A stretch of DNA of 64,000 bases from Planococcus citri. Its lineage: Eukaryota; Arthropoda; Insecta; Hemiptera; Pseudococcidae. The position numbers and the translations under genes were made by a program. Location: positions 39,358,559-39,422,558 of the forward strand of contig NC_088680.1 of the NCBI RefSeq assembly GCF_950023065.1, written 5' to 3'. The notes below the pieces were generated by a model. That model searched no databases and was not told the origin of the DNA. It saw only the letters and a program-made list of their open reading frames with translations. Position 1 is the stretch's first letter. Every line of letters starts with the position of its first letter. Below, piece by piece: positions 57,101-64,000 of this stretch.

Positions 57101-59893
57101 TTGGCAAAATGCCTCGTACAATTGGTCAAACGCCCGCATATGTTTTTCTCCCCATTCCCACTTGGTATCTTTTTCAAGTAGGTCAGTCATTGGTCTTAAG
57201 ATTGTTTGGTAATTTTTTATAAATTTGGAGTATAGCATAGTTAAGCCAGTTAGCTGTTGGATATGTTTTTTCTCTTTTAAAACTACTCCATTTTTCCTTT
57301 TTGAAAAAAATTTATTTCTAAATTTTTCTAATTTTTCCAATTTAATCTGCTGCTTTCCAATTTTATTTTTATCAAGTACATAGCCCAAATGATCGATTTT
57401 TTCTTTAAATAATTTTGTTTTATCGGCATTGAGTGTTAAGCCAGCCGCTTGTAGACGTTTTAAAAATTCAACAATTGCTGCAATATGTTCTTCAAAATTC
57501 TTCGATTTGATTCTGGCATCGTCTACGTATAGGTCTAGGTCTTTTAAACCATACAAAATTTTTCTGAGCATTTTAATAAAATAGGCAGCAGCAATTTTAA
57601 CTCCAAAAGGCATTCTCATATATTCATAGGTCTGGCCATCGACCTTAAATGCCAAAAATTTCCAAAAAGCTGGGTGTACTCTCATTTGCCAGTACCCATA
57701 GTTGAAATCAAAGGTGGACTGGTATTTTACTCCGTGTCCACTATGTACAATTTTGTCCAAATTTGATGCCTCGTTAGGGTCATCTTCGAGCAACATATTC
57801 AAAATTGGGGGGTCTATACATATGCGAACTCTACCATCAGATTTTTCTCTGACTAATGTACTGCTAACATATTTTGAATCAGAAGGTCGAGCAATTTCAT
57901 TTATTAACATTCGATTTAATTCTTCATAAACTTTATGCTCGTTGTGTTTACTAGGTATAAAATTGCGGTGTTTCCAATTGACAGAATCTGGATCGAATTT
58001 CCAATTTAATTTGTACTCTTCGGTTTTATCATACCCCACCTCATCTCGCCAAACTCCAGCGTAAGGAGAAATTTGCTCGATGGCATACATTTTTCGGTCG
58101 TACGTGAGGTTTGAATTTCGAATTTGTCGAATAATTTGGTCGAATCTGTTTTTTGGAGTTTCCACCGTTTCTTCGTACCTCTCTTCAACTTCGCATACAT
58201 GGACTTTTACTTTTTTAACTCCATGTATTGCGTGTAAACTGTCTGCTACGAATTTTTTGTACCTTTTTTCTGGTAATTTTTTACATTTTGCACGACCTTT
58301 TTCCGTCGACGCTCCAATTTTTTCTAATTTCATGGTATCTCTACCAATTAGGAATCCACAAGGAAGGGTTTTTACGATGTAAAATGGAATTACACATTCG
58401 ATATCTTTAAAATACATTTTAATATTTACAGAAAATGGGAATGTATTTTCTTTTTCCCCATTTGCCACAGTAATTACTACCCTATGCTTTGGAATTGCAT
58501 ATTCGATCGATTCTTTTTGTCTTTTCTCAATAACTTGCATCATTCTTTCGCTAATTAAATTTACTTCTGCCCCTGTATCTAACAAACCGCAGAATTTTTC
58601 ACTTCCAATTTTCCATTTGATTACACACGTATTAGGTGGTTCATTTTCTTCTTTATTTTTTTCAGATTCCGCAGAATTTGCTGATTTTTGGTCAGCTGGA
58701 AGATCGCTGCTGGTATTGCTGTCAACTTGGGTTTTTTCAACTTCAGCTACTAGTACTTGTTGAGGTGACTCGGATATATTATCGGTTTGTACTGCCTTAT
58801 TCGATGTTTTGTTATTGGTTTGCTTCTTTTTTTCTTTTTCAGCTGCTTCGAACTCTTCCATGCATTTTGTGAATGAAAATGGTTCGTTTGTTTGCTGCCG
58901 GGTGGAATTTGCCACTCCTGAATTGGCCACTGGAATTGAAGACGTCGGCTGTTCAACTGAATCGATCGGTGGTGTTATTACTATTTTAGGTGTATTTGAT
59001 ACGCTCGTTTGAGTTGCAATATTATTTTGTGCATTTTTATCGACGTGTTTTTCGCTTGATTTTGCATTTTGTTGTTGTTGTCTTTCCATGTATTCCCCTC
59101 CTTGGTCCTTGTATTTTGAATTTTCGAAAATTTGCGTCTTGGAGTTTAGGGTCGTAGCATTTTTTGGAACTACTTTTTTCGAATTTTTAAATTTTTTATT
59201 TTTATTCTTTTTTCTTCGATTTTGGGAGTCTAACTTCGCGAGTAAAATTTCATAATCGATTTGTTCGATCTCTCGACCCTCGATAATTTGTTCTACTTCG
59301 CGAACCATTGCTACGTGGCATGGTTTTAACATGTATTTTTTCATAGGTGGTTTATTTGATCGATGATTTTTCTCAAATAGGTGCCTATTAATTTTTACGT
59401 TTCCAAATTCGGTTTTTTCGATCGCGTTAGCTTGATTTTTACGAAGGAAAATGTCAGCTTGAGATGTTAGGAGGTGGGTTTTTGTAATTTGAGTGATTTT
59501 TTGAAACAATCTGCGCAAAGCAAGATATCTTTTCAACGTTTTCGCGTTTTTTCTCTCTTTTACATAGGGTAACAGTATAGGAAAATTAACATAGATGTTT
59601 TCACCGCCATTTTCGCGTATATGGTCGATAATATCGACCATATATTCTTCAATGTAGGCGAAGGGGGCGAAGAGATCGTTGACTTCGTCCTCCCCAATCG
59701 ATAAAATTACATTTTTGTTGAAATTTTTCATTTTCTTAATATGCAGCCAATGCTGCTCAATTGTTCGGTTGTTTGAAATTCGATTTGCCACTGCGCCTTC
59801 TCCTATTCGGTCGTATATTTCATTTTTTATTTTATACGTCCTACCCCCACCTCTCGTTGCAGTCTTTTTGACCACATACATCGTCAATTTCCG
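54128..59893 (-). CDS. pol: Pol polyprotein with two RNase H domains (-1 frame relative to gag)
   Basis: The frame is open from 59911 and the first ATG is at 59881; translation probably enters at 59893 after -1 frameshifting. Residues numbered from 59887 run to 1919. Order: an N-terminal domain of unknown type (1-220); a low-complexity linker (220-415); aspartic protease (LLDTGAEVNLIS at 435-446, FLIGRD at 512-517); reverse transcriptase (about 640-900, FDFNYGYWQ, YVDD at 787-790); a decayed native RNase H (about 941-1050); integrase zinc-binding HHCC (1168-1205) and catalytic core (D1234, D1297, E1332). A second RNase HI domain follows (1446-1590) with D1452, E1494, D1519, H1572 and D1582, then the integrase GPY/F module (about 1636-1705), and finally a long charged coiled-coil tail (1715-1870). 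It copies the element RNA and integrates the DNA. No internal stops occur. Confidence 0.92.
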   Translation of the reverse strand, partial: RKLTMYVVKKTATRGGGRTYKIKNEIYDRIGEGAVANRISNNRTIEQHWLHIKKMKNFNKNVILSIGEDEVNDLFAPFAYIEEYMVDIIDHIRENGGENIYVNFPILLPYVKERKNAKTLKRYLALRRLFQKITQITKTHLLTSQADIFLRKNQANAIEKTEFGNVKINRHLFEKNHRSNKPPMKKYMLKPCHVAMVREVEQIIEGREIEQIDYEILLAKLDSQNRRKKNKNKKFKNSKKVVPKNATTLNSKTQIFENSKYKDQGGEYMERQQQQNAKSSEKHVDKNAQNNIATQTSVSNTPKIVITPPIDSVEQPTSSIPVANSGVANSTRQQTNEPFSFTKCMEEFEAAEKEKKKQTNNKTSNKAVQTDNISESPQQVLVAEVEKTQVDSNTSSDLPADQKSANSAESEKNKEENEPPNTCVIKWKIGSEKFCGLLDTGAEVNLISERMMQVIEKRQKESIEYAIPKHRVVITVANGEKENTFPFSVNIKMYFKDIECVIPFYIVKTLPCGFLIGRDTMKLEKIGASTEKGRAKCKKLPEKRYKKFVADSLHAIHGVKKVKVHVCEVEERYEETVETPKNRFDQIIRQIRNSNLTYDRKMYAIEQISPYAGVWRDEVGYDKTEEYKLNWKFDPDSVNWKHRNFIPSKHNEHKVYEELNRMLINEIARPSDSKYVSSTLVREKSDGRVRICIDPPILNMLLEDDPNEASNLDKIVHSGHGVKYQSTFDFNYGYWQMRVHPAFWKFLAFKVDGQTYEYMRMPFGVKIAAAYFIKMLRKILYGLKDLDLYVDDARIKSKNFEEHIAAIVEFLKRLQAAGLTLNADKTKLFKEKIDHLGYVLDKNKIGKQQIKLEKLEKFRNKFFSKRKNGVVLKEKKHIQQLTGLTMLYSKFIKNYQTILRPMTDLLEKDTKWEWGEKHMRAFDQLYEAFCQQFELTAPDPDREFFIEVAHDNDTVNAVIYQKDDENRDNIVMFVSSCLKKHQKNYSLIEKRILALITVLKKCQIWLIGRKVNVPHSMQTMVNKIRSVGQMHIKAAYWITILNSFNIDFSIKKDHKRYFDPMPPEVTLKCNLIQYSFTRQKLPPNLRNALEMIEVRQDLDDNLSKIKEVLRSGKVELKVEVRGQKAVNSKIKNLKDKYIIKNGVLYRKVKRQDMVVLPENLFAEVVNYLHHWYGHLGSARLATIFERTYYFPNAKKHIQILLNVCRTCKTNKVYGFKKYPQYSKIVAKEVGELVTMDIFGPLPNKEGGSKAVIVGKDIFSHYTWFYDAPDMTTERCTDLLLRIRDELAALGHKLQTITTDNGPQFISQEWKDTCEKNKIKCTHIAPYNAPANSCERTMRELGTLLRIAINEQFEEEHHYTHENWDKYIRDAEKVMNLRPTEFGLTPNEIIGAFNEQPDPQVFEMQEYDLDGEYSKLREKLTKMLDYIPFDNIQNDRYIEDDDLLIEKGVVHIYTDGACTRNGNDDAVAGIGICFKPYGKKNVSHKLNVEKNTNNVAELTAIELAMELILRKTDHKKLQINTDSRYAIDTIKRTEQYIAKNWKSNGKEILNREILEKIDKLKKQFEHIEIKYVEGHKYDYGNAIADRLAKAAVYEDELEVILRENPNTKMEKIGTYIRLKNHEKIIKDEQEFNKNDDVAKRVEVGDLVMLDTHCQSDSNKMVSGKLYPKRKGPYVILYKIHTNCYRVQNYKSTQQEDRPIANVRQMTPFVNKKQLRMLEDEVRYKSIFDERPFQERIYDRTRLTERKEQKKIEEKIDDEHAFFDMLLKEERRMKELQERAEQKLKEEEIAHNHYKATGKWLFKLPNRELDPVLHEHLKNLKKARKLLVQERQKQIREKREQDQKIKIAKKVKEIHTILRSQDEKDLVWLQKVSDQITQDRLHELSVLCLSTCKTTDATNAVKSHLIQKVLSMEQAKSIFCYWE
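55118..55552 (-). other. Second RNase H domain (RNase HI type), inside the integrase region
   Basis: Residues 1446-1590 of pol. Motifs are HIYTDGACTRNG (first Asp), NNVAELTAIELAM (Glu), LQINTDSRYAID (second Asp), and YVEGHKYDYGNAIADRLAKAA (His and last Asp 10 residues apart, as in cellular RNase HI). All five catalytic positions are present. It resembles cellular RNase H1 more than Ty3-type RNase H. Confidence 0.9.
56723..57067 (-). other. Native Ty3-type RNase H, catalytically decayed
   Basis: Residues about 941-1055 of pol, in the normal position after the reverse transcriptase. The fold is recognisable (FFIEVAHDNDTVNAVIYQ, KKHQKNYSLIEKRILALITVL). The usual DAS start is replaced by HDND, and the usual TDH of the last strand by VPHS, while the central Glu is kept. 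It probably serves only as a tether. Confidence 0.7.
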
Positions 59894-61218
59894 TTTTTTG
59901 AGCCCCCAGGCTTAGAATTTTGATAAAACAGTTGCTCTGGGGTTGGTTGGGGAATTGATTGGGAGTTTGGTGCTTGAGGTGGTTGATTTTGGGGGGTACC
60001 ATTTTGTATATTTTGAATGCTTAAATCGCCTCTAACACCTTGACCGGTTGAATTGAATTTTGGAGGGGGTTTTCTCCATTGTGTATCCGGTACATACGAT
60101 CCATAATTTCCTCTTCCTCGATAGTTAAAATTTCTAACTCGTACCTCGTGGAAATTGGGTATAAAATTTTTACCTTTGTAATTTGAAACTCTTGGTTTCT
60201 CTTGTTGAATTTCTCTGGCTTCTTCTGTTACTTGGGGGTCAGTTTTTTGATGGAAATTTGTATGTACGTACTTCGTAGAATGAACGTACATAGCTAGATA
60301 TTCATCAGTCACTGATTTCTTTGCCACAGTAAGTTTCTTCACGAGGTCTTCCTTAGTATTCAACTCTTCGAGGTTCATTTTATTTTGGATTGCATGGGGG
60401 ATTTTTTCGAGAATTTTATCAATGATTTGCTCGGCTGTTAGTTTGGTAGCCGCTAACGTATCATACCACATAGAAAAATATTCGATATAGTCGGCCATTG
60501 TTTTTATTTTTTCGACATTATCGGTTCTAAAGTACTCAATGGCGGATTGTTTCGCCGTTTGGTCCCAATATAGATTTAAAAATTGCGGTATTAATTTTTC
60601 TAATTCTTCCCCTTCTTGAATTTTGGTTTCCCAAGCTTGTGTTTTATACTCTACACAAGAAATAAATAACATGCGACGATTTACAGGGCTTAGGTTTTGC
60701 TCAATCTCTTTTGTTTGAAATTGTTTAACAAATCTGACCGGATGGTGTATCATTTTCTGAGTGAACATCGTAGCACTTTTTCTGAAAAGTTCAATAAAGA
60801 CCAATTCAGATGAAGATTTCTCTCCTCCTGCCTGTGCCACTCTCGCTTCAGCACCTTTCAACAAGATATCTACGGTCTTTTTCATTTCTTGTTCATTGTT
60901 TTGCCACATAGTAGTACTTTCAGTTTTTAATTCGTCGATGATAGAATTTTTAAAAGATACTATTGCTTCGCCTACGTCTTTATTCGTTTCAGTACACCAT
61001 TTTCCCATTAATTCGTTGACAGATTTATCAACCGAAGATTCCAACTCTTTCACTTTTTCATTGTGTTTTGCTAGATAGGTAGCTTCGATTTCTTTTACCT
61101 TCTCATCTAATTTGGTCTTATAATTAGTCTCTAGCTCAGTTGCTTTATCTTCGAATTGCTTCTTAATCTGGTCTTCGATTAATGTTTTAAAATCACTAAA
61201 CTCCTGTTGAGAAACCAT
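59884..61218 (-). CDS. gag: Gag polyprotein
   Basis: From ATG 61218 to the TGA at 59884-59886, 444 residues; the frame is open further upstream to 61335 but without an ATG. Residues about 1-130 are a charged coiled coil (KTLIEDQIKKQFEDKATELE). A retrotransposon Gag core follows, with FVKQFQTKEIEQNLSP, LIPQFLNLYWDQTAKQSAIEY and IIDKILEKIPHAIQNKM segments. The C-terminus is basic and Gly/Asn/Pro-rich (VRNFNYRGRGNYGSY) and lacks the CCHC zinc knuckle seen in many Ty3/gypsy elements. Gag forms the particle shell and packages the RNA. The last codons overlap pol in the -1 frame. Confidence 0.88.
   Translation of the reverse strand: MVSQQEFSDFKTLIEDQIKKQFEDKATELETNYKTKLDEKVKEIEATYLAKHNEKVKELESSVDKSVNELMGKWCTETNKDVGEAIVSFKNSIIDELKTESTTMWQNNEQEMKKTVDILLKGAEARVAQAGGEKSSSELVFIELFRKSATMFTQKMIHHPVRFVKQFQTKEIEQNLSPVNRRMLFISCVEYKTQAWETKIQEGEELEKLIPQFLNLYWDQTAKQSAIEYFRTDNVEKIKTMADYIEYFSMWYDTLAATKLTAEQIIDKILEKIPHAIQNKMNLEELNTKEDLVKKLTVAKKSVTDEYLAMYVHSTKYVHTNFHQKTDPQVTEEAREIQQEKPRVSNYKGKNFIPNFHEVRVRNFNYRGRGNYGSYVPDTQWRKPPPKFNSTGQGVRGDLSIQNIQNGTPQNQPPQAPNSQSIPQPTPEQLFYQNSKPGGSKNGN
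59893..59899 (-). promoter_or_regulatory. -1 ribosomal frameshift site (A AAA AAC)
   Basis: Read on the minus strand, the gag frame is TCA AAA AAC GGA AAT TGA. The heptamer A AAA AAC has the exact X XXY YYZ phasing for -1 slippage, lies seven bases before the gag stop, and the -1 frame is pol. A downstream stem or pseudoknot was not determined. Confidence 0.8.
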
Positions 61219-61335
61219 TTTGATTTTATTTTTTCTGGTTTTTCTATGTATAGGTAGCGATTTATCAATCAAAAGATTACTACGGTGCCTACGAATTTGT
61301 GGTGGAGTGATTCTAGCAGGACTTGAATCTTCCAC

Positions 61336-61579
61336 TAAAAAACGACGCGGGGTATTATTTTTATCCGTTTTTGATTAATTTTTTAATTGTTCAATTTCAA
61401 GAATAAATTCTTGTTCGGATATTCTTGCGTTTTTATTGCAAAGAAATAATACTTTATCAAATATACTTTGATTTTTTAAGCCTCACGTTGTTGGATTAAT
61501 TTTTTATTAATCGTGGGCGATTTTCTCAACAAATTCATTAATTTGTAAAAAATAAATCCGTGCCTTTGTCGAGCGCCAA
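61336..61579 (-). other. Retrotransposon leader with primer-binding site and candidate splice donor
   Basis: Immediately inside the 5' LTR, after one base, the minus strand reads TGGCGCTCGACAAAGGCA (61561-61578), which would pair with the 3' end of a tRNA ending in CGAGCGCCA. The leader also has CAACGTGAGG, a candidate splice donor (61481-61487) that could feed the acceptor in front of the third ORF. Confidence 0.6.
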
Positions 61580-62005
61580 TGAAGTAGGAGGTAGACCTAC
61601 GACATAGGAGTACCTCTAGTACGGTTATTGACCGGATGCGGACGTTAATAACCACGAGGAGGATACACTGATTTGTTCAACGGATAATACTTTTATAACA
61701 AATTAAAACCCATGTACAGAATAATACGTTTATTATAATTAATATCTGTACAATTACATAAACATACATGTATTATTCTCTTCAGCGTTACTCAATAAGA
61801 CCGACACCAATTATTCTCATTACCGTTCTCGGCTCGAAGCACTGGACGGGTTTAGGAATAGTAGCATCAGATCACAAGAGCCAACACTGGGCAACTTTTG
61901 GTAGCCCAGCTTCTTCTATATATATTGATCGGATACGTAACTCATCTGCGAGAAGCGTTCCGGCGCAGTACGTAGCGGTTCCCTGCACGCCCCCTACCCA
62001 CTACA
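61580..62005 (-). repeat. 5' LTR of the retrotransposon
   Basis: 426 bp. In element orientation a TATATATAG box (plus strand about 61917-61925) is a plausible U3 promoter, and AATAAA follows further on (plus-strand TTTATT near 61727). One base differs from the 3' LTR. Confidence 0.95.
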
Positions 62006-64000
62006 GTCTCTTTGTCTTTGGTGCCTTTGGTGGCCTATTTTAATTATAATTTGATGGATGAAAAATAAATAATTATGATTTTTAAAAAAGAGCAAGAAGG
62101 AGAAGCAAAGCAAACGATCGATATCGAAGCTCGGAATTGAAACTGAAAAGTAAAATGAATGAAAAGTGAACATTTTTGATTTAAAAATTTTTAATTTTTA
62201 ATTTTATTATGTAATTTTGAGATTACGGATTTGGAGGATTTTCGATTTGATTTTGCCCAATCAATTTACTCATCGCATCGGCCATCGCTCATCACTTTAG
62301 TCTTGGTCAGTCATCACTCATCAACTTATTCGCATGTACCATCGTGAGAGCGTGAAAAAGAAAATATGAAAATAAAAATATCATAATAATATAGGTATCT
62401 AAAAGGATGTGATCAGTGATCATCAATCAGAGCTGTGTCTTGCTTTGTATAGCTATAGATTATGATAAGTTATGCAAGAGCAGGAGCAATGAGAATGAAT
62501 TGCCCAAATTATTTCATATTTTTCTGTCATTCATCACGATGGTCAAAAGAATAAGTTTATGAAAGTTTGAATTCCCAACAACATCAGCAAAATTAGGCAC
62601 CTTCACGTCTAGTTTAGTGATCGAAGAACGGAAGAAGAACCTCTATTCTTGAGAATGAAACTAAGTAGCCTATGCCTATACCAAATAAAATATATTTAAA
62701 TTCACTAAACAAACTGAGAAATATTTTGTGAAATGATGATCTTACTGGAGAAAATTTCTATCACATGATCGCTGTACATTGAAATAAAAATAAAATTCAA
62801 TACCACTCGGCACTCGTTAAATTACTACATTAATGGTAACATGATAGCACTTTAAAATGAGATATCTAGAACTTCAAAATATTCAATAAAGTTCTACCTC
62901 TGAGCCATCTGCAATTTAAATGAAATGTACGTAGATAGTAGGTACGTAGAAGAATAAAAATTTCACGTCAATAATCATACTCCATCTCACTGAAGTAGAA
63001 TTAATTTTCAGCTACCTACTTTGATTAATGATTATGCGATTAAAGAACTGTCAGAGGATAAGCTATGCCGAGTAGGTACCTATCTTGTAGATTTTTAACG
63101 ATGCGAATCAACGTTCTACCAACATCCGCATTTTGGTAATCAATAAAAATGTTACCCATCGAATTTGAATCGACGTGATTTGCAAACTTATTAATAAGTA
63201 ATATCTTGATTGCGGTTAAATCGACGACAGTTTTTTTTATCGGTATCAATGACCAATTTGTAAAAATAATATCGAAATTCCAGCAGCAGCTCTCTTTAAT
63301 AAACTACCCGTTGATACTTATTTAAAAATTACACAAAAGATGGCGCCGTTAATCGGCCATCGAATTACAATCGCAAGCTGTCATTAAATGGGTGGTCTTA
63401 TCGGTAATTTTCTCGTATTCTCCTTAATAAATAAAATATAGAGGAAAATAGAAAGAAGCGTAGGGGAAGATAATTATCATGTACACTGTGTACACGTTCG
63501 AGAGTGGAGCTGGCCCGTGCGAAGTGTAACCAAACGTGTTAACCGCCAACGAGAAATTTTAGTTGACGGATTACAAAGGATAAAAAATATAATTTATATG
63601 CACATTTTTTTTCGGTCTCTTTGCATAGTGTATGTGTGCGAATGTTAATGCGTTTTTCGAATGACGGTTTGGTTTCGATTTCGTTACTATAATAATTTAT
63701 GGAAGAATCGGTCAATCGGAGCGATCACGTTCGGATCAAGCATCAGAGACACACTGACGAACTGAACGTGAGTTTTGAATTTTACGTTTCCACTATTTAA
63801 AATTCAAAATTTGTAAAAAAAAAACTGATCGACGATCGCAATTTTCTATTGGGGTTCGCCTTTCTTTCTCAATTTTCTACGTTTTTTACGTTTAAAGCGA
63901 TGAGTGTGCATTCTCAATATACTTCTGGAAATGTTTTAATCCAGGTACGATTTTTTTTTGTGCTATACTTTCAGTATTTTTGTTTTGAATTAGTAATTAT
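62006..64000. other. Flanking genomic DNA, no supported gene
   Basis: Starts with the GTCT duplication of the retrotransposon. A minus-strand ORF at 63040-63249 has no recognised domain. The segment from about 63.6 kb has more balanced composition and possible splice donors (ACGTGAGTT near 63769), so it may be the 5' UTR of a gene to the right. Confidence 0.4.

Larger units (their letters stand above)
49430..62005 (-). mobile_element. Full-length Ty3/gypsy-type LTR retrotransposon with an extra RNase H
   Basis: A 12,576-bp element is oriented on the minus strand. LTRs of 426 bp (49430-49855 and 61580-62005) start TGAAGTAGG and end CCACTACA on the plus strand and differ by one base that I can see (A/G at position 29 of the LTR). 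A 4-bp duplication GTCT flanks it (49426-49429, 62006-62009). In element order it has 5' LTR, primer-binding site, leader, gag, pol (-1 frame), an additional downstream ORF, a G-rich polypurine tract and 3' LTR. Gag, pol and the third ORF are all intact. The order RT-RNase H-integrase with an HHCC and GPY/F integrase places it in Ty3/gypsy. There is no envelope-like protein. Near-identical LTRs and open frames imply a recent, possibly active copy. Confidence 0.95.

Noticed and set aside
1..64000. CRISPR arrays, prokaryotic operons, rRNA or tRNA genes
   Set aside because: None seen; the window is eukaryotic, the repeats are transposon-type, and no tRNA-like A/B box pair or cloverleaf was found by eye.

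Overview
This window is eukaryotic nuclear DNA from an arthropod. The genes are split by short GT-AG introns, the intergenic DNA is AT-rich and full of transposon remnants, and the recognisable proteins are insect-like. The recurrent short TAGGTACCTA-type motifs, the desaturase-type Cyt-b5-r duplication and a secreted, micro-exon, effector-like gene suggest a sap-feeding sternorrhynchan hemipteran (mealybug or aphid relative). That identification is an inference. Exon structures were rebuilt by hand from splice sites and reading phase. For every gene called complete, the summed exon length is a multiple of three.

Layout, left to right. 1.9-2.3 kb: the last two coding exons of an SLC5-type sodium/solute transporter (+), with a Mutator-like non-autonomous element in the upstream intron (0.9-1.9 kb). 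2.8-3.8 kb: a long-inverted-repeat element flanked by TA. 5.2-6.7 kb: a secreted protein of unknown family (+) with two 51-nt phase-1 micro-exons. 6.7-11.8 kb: repeats and hairpins. 11.8-17.6 kb: a complete SNX13/SNX25-type (snazarus-like) sorting nexin in 17 exons (+). 21.0-27.9 kb: a complete arylsulfatase B-like gene in 9 exons (+); its 4.4-kb first intron holds two more non-autonomous elements. 29.1-35.3 kb: a tandem pair of cytochrome-b5-related desaturase-like genes (-), the left copy carrying a frameshift. 37.7-40.0 kb: an intronless 770-residue helical-repeat protein of unknown family (-). 43.5-44.1 kb: RNA polymerase III subunit RPC9/CRCP (-), divergent from TMEM120 (+, 44.8-46.8 kb), which is tail-to-tail with the Obg-like ATPase OLA1 (-, 47.1-49.0 kb).

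49.4-62.0 kb is a full-length, apparently young 12.6-kb LTR retrotransposon on the minus strand. Its two 426-bp LTRs differ at one base by eye, and it is flanked by a 4-bp duplication (GTCT). Gag and pol overlap in a -1 arrangement with a canonical A AAA AAC slippery heptamer. Pol has protease, reverse transcriptase, a decayed native RNase H and integrase. A second, catalytically complete RNase HI-type domain sits between the integrase core and its GPY/F module. Downstream lies an additional ORF that starts directly after a splice acceptor and encodes a Ser/Lys-rich, coiled-coil protein with a possibly SGNH-like C-terminal domain rather than an envelope. This architecture is the most unusual system in the window. 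The last 2 kb holds no gene I can support.

The host genes do not form a pathway. They are housekeeping or lipid genes (SNX13-like membrane tether, desaturase-like pair, TMEM120, RPC9, OLA1, lysosomal sulfatase), two lineage-specific unknowns, and a heavy load of DNA-transposon derivatives.
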